Below are positions 8,240 through 16,457 of a stretch of DNA of 64,000 nucleotides, one piece after another (the first letter of the stretch is position 1; every line of letters begins with the position of its first letter). The stretch spans positions 27,458-91,457 of the forward strand of contig JAHLWT010000159.1 of NCBI GenBank assembly GCA_019057775.1. The letters run 5' to 3'. Source of the stretch: Promethearchaeota archaeon (GTDB taxonomy: Archaea > Asgardarchaeota > Lokiarchaeia > Sigynarchaeales > SOKP01). A program made the position numbers and the translations under genes. The notes under the pieces are model-generated. The model made no database searches. It worked only from the letters and a program-made list of their open reading frames with translations, and had not been told where the DNA came from.

Positions 8240-9874
8240 TTAATAAACGTGGTGATTTGGAAGATTAATATAGATTGGTGTCCAGTTTAAAAGCCCTTTT
8301 GCATTAATATTTTGTTCGTTTTCAGTCTCTACTCTTCTTATTTCATATTCCAAAGAATTTCCTTTACGAACATTTCCCGCTACTCTTACTAATCCTTTTT
8401 TCAAGTAACCAAGTCCACTACCATTATTATATACAATTGGTTCGCTGTCTAGCTTAGCGAAGAGTGGAAAGAATCTTTGGTGATACCCAGGGTGTCCTTT
8501 TGGACAGTGATTTAATCCTTTGATATTAGGAATTATACAGCCTTCATCACAGAAGTGAAGTGTAAAACCTCTGTCATTGTTTTGTTCATGCTCGCTAATG
8601 CGACCTACTAAAATGTGAGGTTTAGCGGAACCCTCTTTAATCAATTCGTATTCCATAACACTTTTCTTTGCTTTTAGATGGATAAAATCATTTATTTTTG
8701 GACTATTCTGAACAACTTCGTTGAATCTATTTTGAACTTTTAATAGACCAGAAATACAGGTGGCTCCAGAACCATATGAGCCAAAATAGATAACATCATT
8801 AACACGAGTATGATTTTCAAAGAGAAAAGCAATCTGAGCCCATATTGAAGCATTATACATATTTCCAAAATGCATTGGTACTCTAAGTTGAGGAAGTACT
8901 CTTGCTTTTACACTAGTATTTACCCATTTTGCAAACTTTTCTAATGTTGATGATGAATACCCTTTTTCATTCAATTTTAAATAAATATATTCAGGCAATA
9001 CAGTAACATCATGTAAAAATGAATCTAATTTCCTTAGAATGGATGATTTGATTTGTTTTCGATCAAATTTGGGTAAATCATTTATATGCTTAATCCAGCG
9101 TTTTAGAATTATTTCCTGCATTGCTTTTAATGGTAATTTTGAATAAGGAGCGTGAAATGTATAAAAATCTGCGTTAAATTCTCCGATATTTTTCAATAAA
9201 TCGTCATATGCCTTCAATTGAAAATCAATATAAGTACTTTGAGAGTATCTTCCAAATGCCTGTGCATTTTTGGAATTTGCTGACCGGAAAAAATCATTTA
9301 CATTACCAGAAATCTTGCCAAATTTCTTGCTGAATGTGGCTATACGAGGATATTTAGCGATTACCATTGCAATAGCGCCTGAACCCTGCGTTGGTTCGCC
9401 AGGGGACCCAAGATGATAAGAGGAAATGTCGGCACTTATTACTAGAGCTTTATTTATAATTCCTTTTTCAATCATAGCGATCGCATTAAGGATTGCGAGC
9501 GTTCCTCCAGCGCATGCGTTGTAAATGTCTTGAGTCATTGAATTAGGAGAAATTTCTAGCATTTCAGCAAAAATATTCGAGATACTCTTCGCAGCATATA
9601 CTTCCGTTTCAGTACCAACGAATAGTCCATCAATACTCTTAGGTGAGACGCCACCTCGTAGTAAAGCATTATATCCTGCTTTCAAACCGAGAGATATAAT
9701 ATCTTCATCTGCTTCGGGAACTCTCATTTCTTTAGAGAGAAGTCCTTTTTCATATTTAGCAGGATCTACTTCTCTTTCTAATGCAAGTTCCTTTAAACTT
9801 ACAAAATGTCTTGGAGCATGAAATCCAATGGAGTCGATGCCAACATCAGAAAATAGATAATCGTCTGAAATCAT
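8240..9874 (-). CDS. hmgS: HMG-CoA synthase with C-terminal Cys/His extension
   Basis: 544-residue thiolase-fold synthase that condenses acetyl-CoA with acetoacetyl-CoA. Residues 1-400 follow the bacterial/eukaryotic type: VGIDSIGFHAPRHFV, the GTETEVYAAK block with the general-base Glu near 89, YNACAGGTLAI with the nucleophile Cys near 121, GEPTQGSGAIAMVIA, FYTFHAPYSKL with His near 241, and the GSYGSGA turn near 370. The extra C-terminal 145 residues hold a CDEGC...HCPKGHPGYH cluster that could bind a metal, then a beta-rich tail. Archaeal synthases normally work with a separate DUF35 zinc-ribbon/OB protein, so the tail may be a fused, diverged version; that is speculation. First gene of the operon. 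Confidence 0.92.
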   Translation of the reverse strand: MISDDYLFSDVGIDSIGFHAPRHFVSLKELALEREVDPAKYEKGLLSKEMRVPEADEDIISLGLKAGYNALLRGGVSPKSIDGLFVGTETEVYAAKSISNIFAEMLEISPNSMTQDIYNACAGGTLAILNAIAMIEKGIINKALVISADISSYHLGSPGEPTQGSGAIAMVIAKYPRIATFSKKFGKISGNVNDFFRSANSKNAQAFGRYSQSTYIDFQLKAYDDLLKNIGEFNADFYTFHAPYSKLPLKAMQEIILKRWIKHINDLPKFDRKQIKSSILRKLDSFLHDVTVLPEYIYLKLNEKGYSSSTLEKFAKWVNTSVKARVLPQLRVPMHFGNMYNASIWAQIAFLFENHTRVNDVIYFGSYGSGATCISGLLKVQNRFNEVVQNSPKINDFIHLKAKKSVMEYELIKEGSAKPHILVGRISEHEQNNDRGFTLHFCDEGCIIPNIKGLNHCPKGHPGYHQRFFPLFAKLDSEPIVYNNGSGLGYLKKGLVRVAGNVRKGNSLEYEIRRVETENEQNINAKGLLNWTPIYINLPNHHVY

Positions 9875-9900
9875 AGTTAATTCGTGTTTAACAATTTTAC

Positions 9901-9918
9901 GGAAACATGTTTGTTTCC
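9901..9918. promoter_or_regulatory. Inverted repeat upstream of the mevalonate operon
   Basis: GGAAAC-ATGTTT-GTTTCC, a perfect 6-bp inverted repeat 26 nt upstream of the HMG-CoA synthase start; its centre also holds the palindrome AAACATGTTT. The position suits an operator for the first gene of the operon. Binding is inferred only from symmetry and place. Confidence 0.45.
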
Positions 9919-10304
9919 CTTATTCCTATGAGAAAATGAATAATTAAATGTCGTATTTATTTATTCAAAAACTTATCTAATTAAAACATTGAATCATTAG
10001 ACTCTATTTAAACGTAATGATATGAATAATACTCTCCAAAAAATAAGAGTATGAAAGTTAAGGAATTACGAAGATTTACCTTAAAATTGAGGAAGGTGTC
10101 TAATTTAGATAGGTTATAAATAATGACTGATAGGATGCCAAAATCTGTTGATAAGGGAAAAATAATAGTATGATATAAAATTATTAATTAATAAATTGTT
10201 TATAGGTTCTTAACATCTTAAGCTAATGGAATTCTTTAATTTTATTTGATATTCAGGTATTTAATATTGCTAATGGAATTTGGGATTTTAATTTTGAAAT
10301 AAAT
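9919..10304. other. AT-rich intergenic region, no gene seen
   Basis: Non-coding stretch between the mevalonate operon start and the end of the first membrane protein. It contains two copies of GCTAATGGAATT about 50 nt apart near its right end (10221-10285). No tRNA, convincing box C/D RNA or sizeable open frame was found by eye. Confidence 0.5.
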
Positions 10305-11411
10305 TTATTTTAAAAATAAATCATTTGCAACAGTTTCAATAGGTTTAAATAGGTTCACATCCCCATTCCAATCCTTTAGGATGTTATGATAAAGCGTTTC
10401 AAATTTTTCTACAAAATTTTTTAAAACTATCTTAGGGAAATTTAATTCTTCTGAAGTGTATAATACACCTTTCACAAAGTTCCCATGAGAAATTATAATA
10501 TTCTCTCCTTCTTTTTTGATGACAGAAATACCTTTGCTACCCTCTCCCGTTTTAGTTAATGCTTGAAGCATTGTATATATACTGGAAATTGCTGCAGTAA
10601 TTAAGTTTTCGTTAATGATTTCTTTTTTGTTACTAAAATTTTTGTAATATAAACAGAGTCCTGCTTCATTTATTAGAAATAGAGCCTCAATTTTTTCTTG
10701 CCAATCAAATTCTGAAAAAGGTGGGAGGATCGAGAAAAAATAAGAAAGTATTATAACAGAAAGTAATTGAAGGGTAGCACCTCCCATTCGACCTTCAAAC
10801 CCCAAGACCTCTATTAGGGCGTCTGTAGTAAGTAGAAATCCAATCAACATAAAAATAATTCCGCTAAATAAAAGTATCCCTTTCTTCTTTAATCTTTTTA
10901 TGAATTTTATCAAATATATAGCAAAAAAAGCGATAAAACTTATCCAAAATACGTACGTTATAGGTTGGGTTATCCTAATATCAATAAAAAATACAATTAA
11001 AAAAAGGATAGAAGAAATTGAAAATATAAAGGTGAAGAAATACCTTCTGAAAAGAAAAACATCATATTTTTCCACACATAAGAGTAAAAAAAATACACCT
11101 AAGGTTACGGCAAAATAACCAATATTCAAAAATAGAGTTCTTACACTACCTTGATTCCAAATAAGGAAGGGAGATATAATAGTCTCAGAGGAATAGTAAT
11201 CCCCTATGATATAAAAAAACCACATCAGTGAAAATCCAAAAAAAACAGAGGCGTACCCACAATCTTGTAAATTTCTTAAAGATTTTTCCTGTTTAAAAAA
11301 TCGTATTAAAAAATAGAAACTTATTTCAAAACCCGTGATTATATAAATCCATTCCATTATTAATAATGGCAATCTTAAATCTCCAGTTATTGGGAATTGT
11401 AAAAATATCAT
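10305..11411 (-). CDS. Multi-pass membrane protein with cytoplasmic longin/roadblock-like domain (copy 1)
   Basis: 368 residues. Residues 1-235 hold seven or eight hydrophobic segments with short loops. The C-terminal 125 residues are soluble: strand ALFLINEAGLCLYY, a long helix (ITAAISSIYTMLQALTK), strands KGISVIKK and NIIISHGNFVKGVLYT, then a helix IVLKNFVEKFETLYHNIL. This order fits a longin/roadblock-type GTPase-accessory fold. The neighbour at 11420-12511 is a paralogue with the same design and orientation, 8 nt away, so they probably form one operon and perhaps a heterodimer. No ligand or enzymatic motif is visible. The topology suggests a receptor-like protein that reports to small GTPases; this is inference. 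Confidence 0.6.
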   Translation of the reverse strand: MIFLQFPITGDLRLPLLIMEWIYIITGFEISFYFLIRFFKQEKSLRNLQDCGYASVFFGFSLMWFFYIIGDYYSSETIISPFLIWNQGSVRTLFLNIGYFAVTLGVFFLLLCVEKYDVFLFRRYFFTFIFSISSILFLIVFFIDIRITQPITYVFWISFIAFFAIYLIKFIKRLKKKGILLFSGIIFMLIGFLLTTDALIEVLGFEGRMGGATLQLLSVIILSYFFSILPPFSEFDWQEKIEALFLINEAGLCLYYKNFSNKKEIINENLITAAISSIYTMLQALTKTGEGSKGISVIKKEGENIIISHGNFVKGVLYTSEELNFPKIVLKNFVEKFETLYHNILKDWNGDVNLFKPIETVANDLFLK

Positions 11412-11419
11412 TTAAACCA

Positions 11420-12511
11420 CTAATAATGCATTAAATTTTCAATTATTATATCAAAACTTCCGAAGAGTTGTTCTTCACTTCCTTTTAAATTATCTAAATC
11501 TCTTAAGATATCTTTATAAAACGATTCAAACTGCTCTTTAAGAGATTTTAAAAAATATCTGTTACTTTTTAAATCTTTTTTTACAACTAACGCAAAAATT
11601 ATCTTTGTAGAGTGATAAGAACTTAATTCCAATAAAATTAATGAATTGAGGTGCGTAATTTCATTAATAAAACCATGAGTGTTAGTTATAACTGAGATAA
11701 TACTGTCAATTCCAATGATTCCACCAGAAAACAATTTTTCATAATCTTTATTATTATGATCTACTTTTATTTTAGAAAAATCATGGCTGTATAAACAAGC
11801 ATTATTTTTCTGGTTAATTATCACTAATTTCAAAAGATTTTCTTTCCATCTAAATTCATAAAAAGCAGGGAATCTATAAACTCCAATTGATGTTAATAGA
11901 AAGCTTAATATTAACAAGCTGAGGCCTATAATATATAAATCTGTAATAATCTTTAATGTAAAGAATAAAGAAACTATACTCACTATATTTCCTATAAAAA
12001 CTTCGAGTAATCTTTTTTTAATATTACCCTTAGCAGTACTGATTAATCTAATTTGAAAAATTAGAATTGGTAAGGATAATCCAATAAAAAAGATATAAGT
12101 GAAATTCAAGGTACTAGGTAAAAAAATAGCAATAATGAATAGTATTAAGCTGAAGATCAATATATACTGTGCAATTTTTAAATTTATTATTTCTGAAAAT
12201 TCCTTAATTTTTATGAAAAATGCAAAACTTATTGGGGAAAAGAGTATCGAGAGAGATCCAATCTTATAAAAAATCTCTTGTAAATTTGGATCTGAAATAA
12301 AAAGTCTTTTAACTGTTAAAATAAAAGTACCTGAGATTAACAATAAATAAAACATACCAAATGACAATAAAATTTTATTCAACGGAAGCCTATCGTCCTT
12401 AATGGTATAATATCGATAGAAAAAGTAGAATGCTAATTCGACACCTAAAATTGTCGCTGTTAGATAAAGTAAAAATTCTGTTTCTTCAATGTATGCTAAT
12501 TGGAGCACCAT
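11420..12511 (-). CDS. Multi-pass membrane protein with cytoplasmic longin/roadblock-like domain (copy 2)
   Basis: 363 residues, paralogue of the gene at 10305-11411. Seven or eight membrane segments occupy residues 10-225, followed by LLKLVIINQKNNACLYSHDF and a soluble domain ending FLKSLKEQFESFYKDILRDLDN and FDIIIENLMHY. The tail aligns with the paralogue (strand-turn-strand, helix, strands, then the F-x-x-x-Y-x-x-I-L-x-D helix). Sequence identity is low but the domain order and the closing helix match. It is the first gene of the pair, divergent from the PAP2 gene at 12654. Confidence 0.58.
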   Translation of the reverse strand: MVLQLAYIEETEFLLYLTATILGVELAFYFFYRYYTIKDDRLPLNKILLSFGMFYLLLISGTFILTVKRLFISDPNLQEIFYKIGSLSILFSPISFAFFIKIKEFSEIINLKIAQYILIFSLILFIIAIFLPSTLNFTYIFFIGLSLPILIFQIRLISTAKGNIKKRLLEVFIGNIVSIVSLFFTLKIITDLYIIGLSLLILSFLLTSIGVYRFPAFYEFRWKENLLKLVIINQKNNACLYSHDFSKIKVDHNNKDYEKLFSGGIIGIDSIISVITNTHGFINEITHLNSLILLELSSYHSTKIIFALVVKKDLKSNRYFLKSLKEQFESFYKDILRDLDNLKGSEEQLFGSFDIIIENLMHY

Positions 12512-12653
12512 AGGTTATTACATAATTTAAAGATATTGAATATGAATAAAATTTTGTAAATTCTACACATACTAAAAATCTTTTTATTTCATTTAATTTA
12601 TTGAATAAGATTCTTATTTAATATTCAATAATATCTATTCAATAAATTTATGT

Positions 12654-13391
12654 TTGAGTAAAGGGGGAAAAATTATAGTTCGCGATAAATTTCAAAAATT
12701 TGTTGAAAAGACTTTTTTTAAAGGAAATTCTACAAAAACGAGCCGTAAACTAACCTTTATTTTAATAAATATCTTTTCAATGATTTTTTTATATTCAATA
12801 GTTTTAATACTCATCTTATATCCATGGACTGGTAACTTATATCCTGAAGGAAGTGGATATAAATTAGACTTTCTCGGTGATAATTTTATTCCATTTATCC
12901 CAGAAATGGCAATCTTTTATGTATTTCTTTTTTTCCCAATGGTAATTTTTACCCTGATTTATTTTGCGTTTATTGAGGAAGAAAAAGGTTACGCATTGGG
13001 CTGGGCAGTAGTTATAATTAACGGTATTGCTACTATTGTCTATATTATTTTTCCTGTTTCGACCTATTGGTGGAGACAAGAATTATTAGCAAATCAAATT
13101 GAGGGAAACTTTTTCGCAGATGTTATGTATTTTTATTATACATATGAGACTAGTTTCAATTGTGTTCCAAGCATGCATGCTGGCATGTCAACAATTTGCT
13201 TCTATGTGTGGTATCAATACTATAAACTAAAACCCTCTCTTAAGACAAAGATAATTGCTATAACAACTTTTATCATTGCATTTGGTGTGATATTATCTAC
13301 ACTATTTGTTAAACAACATTACATAATTGATGAGATTGCTGGAATTTTATTAGCTTATCTTATCAGCAGATACCTATTTCGTAAATTTTAA
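12654..13391 (+). CDS. PAP2-superfamily membrane phosphatase
   Basis: About 245 residues with six membrane segments. The acid-phosphatase motifs are visible late in the protein: CVPSMHAGMST (motif C2, PSxHxG with His) and STLFVKQHYIIDEIAG (motif C3, H-Y-x-x-D). Such proteins hydrolyse lipid phosphates, for example polyprenyl diphosphates, or transfer head groups. A cis-prenyltransferase gene follows 200 nt downstream on the same strand, so recycling or dephosphorylation of polyprenyl phosphate carriers is a reasonable guess. The start is uncertain: TTG 12654, or ATT 12672 placed 4 nt after GGGGG. Just after the stop, another frame reads ADQTTPSTKVNKEEIFGAF, possibly a lost tail. Confidence 0.8.
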   Translation: MSKGGKIIVRDKFQKFVEKTFFKGNSTKTSRKLTFILINIFSMIFLYSIVLILILYPWTGNLYPEGSGYKLDFLGDNFIPFIPEMAIFYVFLFFPMVIFTLIYFAFIEEEKGYALGWAVVIINGIATIVYIIFPVSTYWWRQELLANQIEGNFFADVMYFYYTYETSFNCVPSMHAGMSTICFYVWYQYYKLKPSLKTKIIAITTFIIAFGVILSTLFVKQHYIIDEIAGILLAYLISRYLFRKF

Positions 13392-13598
13392 AAGTCTTTC
13401 CAATTGCTGATCAGACTACACCAAGTACTAAAGTTAATAAAGAAGAGATTTTTGGCGCATTTAAGGTGAATTAAGAGTCAGATTTTAGCGTATTTGATGT
13501 TTTTGGAAGGATTTAGAGGCGAAATAAAGATGGTGATTGGAGTTGAAAATTTTTAGATAAAATTAATATTACACATCGTAATATTAAAACTTGTATAG

Positions 13599-14333
13599 AT
13601 GGCATCTACTTTAGAAGATTTTAAGAGAAAAGAAAAGCACAAGTTACCTAGGCATGTCGGTTTAATCATTGACGGAAATCGTCGATGGGCAAAGCAAAGA
13701 AATCTTGATACTGATTTTGGTCATTTAGTTGGATATGAAAACCTCAAAAAAAGGCTATTTGACTTTTTCGATGCTGGGATTCACTATTTAAGTTTATATA
13801 TTCTTTCATTAGAAAATGTTAAGAAACGAAATTCTGAAGAGTTAGATTATCTTTATAAAATAATGATTAAAGCAGTTGATACTGTCATAGAGGAATCGAT
13901 TGTAAAGAAGGAAAAGGTGCAATTTAATATTGTGGGAAGGATTTCTATGCTTCCGGCGAAAACTAAAAAGAAAATCGATGAACTAATCGAATTTACAAAG
14001 GATCACGATCAAAATTTTATAAATCTATGCATAATGTATGATGGTCATGAAGAAATCGTTGATGCCGTTAAAGAAATAGTCAAAGATCGTATACCCCCAG
14101 AAAAAATTAATAAGAATATTATCAAAAAATATTTATATTCTGACTTTCCCCCGGTAGATTATATTATCAGGACTGGAATGGATGATGGGGCACGTATCTC
14201 AGGTTTTTTATTATGGGATTCTTCTTATGCAGAGTTTAAATTCAGAAATGAGCTTTGGCCTGATTATAATAAAGAAATGATTATAGAGGATTTAAAAGAT
14301 TATATAAAAAGAAATAGGCGTATGGGAAAATAA
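13599..14333 (+). CDS. uppS: cis-Prenyltransferase (undecaprenyl/polyprenyl diphosphate synthase family)
   Basis: 244 residues. All UppS blocks are present: LPRHVGLIIDGNRRWAK near residue 20 with the catalytic Asp, GHLVGYENLK, LYILSLENVKKRNSEE (the usual ENxxR helix), and IRTGMDDGARISGFLLWDSSYAEF near 195-215 ahead of LWPDY. It extends allylic diphosphates with IPP in cis to form the long polyprenyl carrier used for N-glycosylation and surface glycans in archaea. It draws on the product of the mevalonate operon nearby. Confidence 0.95.
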   Translation: MASTLEDFKRKEKHKLPRHVGLIIDGNRRWAKQRNLDTDFGHLVGYENLKKRLFDFFDAGIHYLSLYILSLENVKKRNSEELDYLYKIMIKAVDTVIEESIVKKEKVQFNIVGRISMLPAKTKKKIDELIEFTKDHDQNFINLCIMYDGHEEIVDAVKEIVKDRIPPEKINKNIIKKYLYSDFPPVDYIIRTGMDDGARISGFLLWDSSYAEFKFRNELWPDYNKEMIIEDLKDYIKRNRRMGK

Positions 14334-14477
14334 AATTGATTTTGATTTCAGAATAATGACAGGGGCAAAAGAAATCATAATCTAACTTGACTAATACTTT
14401 AATATAGTTAAACCTAATAAATAATAAGAAATTGAATATCATTATTAGTAAAAATGAACAGATAAACCAATATTAGC

Positions 14478-16340
14478 ATGTCAAATCTTGAACAGATCAT
14501 TTCTATAAACATTACACAGTTTCCCCAGAATCTCTTAATTCCCGGTATTGAGAACAGAATTTCACTTCAAGCTATTAACAATTCAAACAAATCTGAGATT
14601 TTTAAGTTCACTTTTGAGGGAGAGAATTTGAAAATCTCCCTAGAGTCAGATAAATCTCATGAAAAGATTGAATTTAGTCCCGGAGAAACTAAGAACATTG
14701 ACTTTACGTTAGAATCTAAGATTGATGGCTTCGGGAAATTAAAAATTGATGCGTATTGGTTAAATATTATTGAATCTTTAGTTAAGGTGCAAAAAATAAG
14801 AGAGAGTGTAAAAACACAAAGGTTTGAGAAAATTGTAGATAAGTATACTCTAACAACTACGGAAACGATTGAAAAATTGAATCCAGATGAGTTTTTTATT
14901 GAAATGACGAAAGAAGAGTTAAACCAAGCAGAACAAGCTTTGAAACTAATGAGGAAACAACATAAATCATCCGGTTCTGCTGCGAATGCTGAAAATTCCC
15001 CTGTAATAGTAATTGAAGATATTGATGCCAAAATAGGTATCCTTGCGAAAGGTTATCTTTCAGATAAAGATCCTTTAAGAGCTTTAAAATTAGCATTAAC
15101 ATTATCTGAAAAAGAAGATCAAATAGCTCTTTATTATAATTTAGCCAGAGCTTATGGGATGAAATATTTACAAGAACTGATTGAAGTTATCAATAAAATT
15201 AAAGATTCAAAGGTTCAACAAAAAATTCTAAAACTAGTTACTTTAGATCACATATTCATTAATCCAAAACAAGCAATTAAAGTAAGTCTCTTAATTAAAG
15301 ATAAAGTTAGCAAAGAATCACTTTTAGATACCATATTTGGCAAAGTTATAGAGTCAAATCCGGTGCAAGTTTTATATTTAACAAAAGAAATTGAGGATCT
15401 AATTCTAAAATTTAAATATCTCTTAAATGCTGTAAAAAAATTACTTGATAAGGATGAAAAATCTGAAATTTTTAATATTCTTTCTCTGGCAATCAAAGAA
15501 GTTATAGATTTTATTGAATTACATCAAAATAATAAAAAAGATAAAACGATTGGAATTGATCTACTTAAGGATGGATTATTGGCTCTTGCAGAAATCGAGG
15601 GTCCTAAAGCAGCAGATTCAATTATTGAAAGTATACATTCTGAGGAACTTAAAGAAACCGTAGTTAAGGATTTGTTTGATGAAATTTATGTTATAGTTGA
15701 GGAAGTGAGGATCAAAATAGAATCTCATTTAGTTTACTCTCAATTTTACATCTTGAACACGTATGTCTCAGCCATTAATGATGATGTTAAGAAATTTAGC
15801 TTAGCGAATGGTAATTTAAGTAATAATTTACTTTTAAATGATTTTAGTTTTAATTCTATATTTCTCTCTTTATTTGGTTTTACTTTCAGTCTATTTCCAA
15901 TCTTAGATCGAGTATATAACGATTTAAAATATAACCATAATAAATCATTCGCATACTATATTTTTCCCTCAAAAAATAATTATGATGAAAACGAGGAGAA
16001 GATATTGAGAACTACGTTAAGACAATTTTTTAAAAAAGTAATTAATACTCAAACTCAAATAGTAATTTTTAATTTGGATTTTATCCCTTATTTAGGTAAA
16101 CCAACAGTTATACTCTCCTCAACTCCAGAGATAAATGATTTAATACATACTAAACTAAAAAAAATCGGAGATATTATTAATGTAAATATTGATAATTCAT
16201 TATTCCAAGGTGGTAAAATCTACGAGTATTTACAAGACATTTTTCCGTCTAATGCAGTAAAAATAGTAAATTTAGTTTTATCCTATGAATTTATTAACGA
16301 TTATAACGTTTTAAAAACAGTTTTACAATTTTTACTCTAA
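14478..16340 (+). CDS. Unrecognised protein: beta-sandwich domain plus helical repeats
   Basis: 620 residues, no signal peptide and no clear membrane segment. Residues 1-100 look like an immunoglobulin-like beta sandwich (FPQNLLIPGIENRISLQAINNS, then FSPGETKNIDFTLES), the pattern used for assembly or scaffolding domains. Residues 130-165 are a charged helical linker. Residues 170-430 are all-helical, with TPR-like spacing (GYLSDKDPLRALKLALTLSEKEDQ). The C-terminal 170 residues are mixed. Ordered on the same strand with the ligase-like and amidohydrolase genes, but separated by 117 nt. Function unknown. Confidence 0.7.
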   Translation: MSNLEQIISINITQFPQNLLIPGIENRISLQAINNSNKSEIFKFTFEGENLKISLESDKSHEKIEFSPGETKNIDFTLESKIDGFGKLKIDAYWLNIIESLVKVQKIRESVKTQRFEKIVDKYTLTTTETIEKLNPDEFFIEMTKEELNQAEQALKLMRKQHKSSGSAANAENSPVIVIEDIDAKIGILAKGYLSDKDPLRALKLALTLSEKEDQIALYYNLARAYGMKYLQELIEVINKIKDSKVQQKILKLVTLDHIFINPKQAIKVSLLIKDKVSKESLLDTIFGKVIESNPVQVLYLTKEIEDLILKFKYLLNAVKKLLDKDEKSEIFNILSLAIKEVIDFIELHQNNKKDKTIGIDLLKDGLLALAEIEGPKAADSIIESIHSEELKETVVKDLFDEIYVIVEEVRIKIESHLVYSQFYILNTYVSAINDDVKKFSLANGNLSNNLLLNDFSFNSIFLSLFGFTFSLFPILDRVYNDLKYNHNKSFAYYIFPSKNNYDENEEKILRTTLRQFFKKVINTQTQIVIFNLDFIPYLGKPTVILSSTPEINDLIHTKLKKIGDIINVNIDNSLFQGGKIYEYLQDIFPSNAVKIVNLVLSYEFINDYNVLKTVLQFLL

Positions 16341-16457
16341 AATGGAGTAATTTAGCCAAAATTATAAAATTAAAATATATTATATATAATACTGAAGCGG
16401 AAACATGAAGTTAATTGTATTGTTTTAGAGTACGCTTATAATAAAGGTAAAAATATT

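Noticed and set aside
10050..10180. Box C/D sRNA upstream of the membrane protein pair
   Set aside because: ATGATAT and CTGA-like pieces occur, but spacing and the second box pair do not fit.
13392..13450. Frameshifted C-terminal tail of the PAP2 gene
   Set aside because: A 25-codon open stretch exists in another frame, but the PAP2 fold is complete without it and nothing shows that it is translated.
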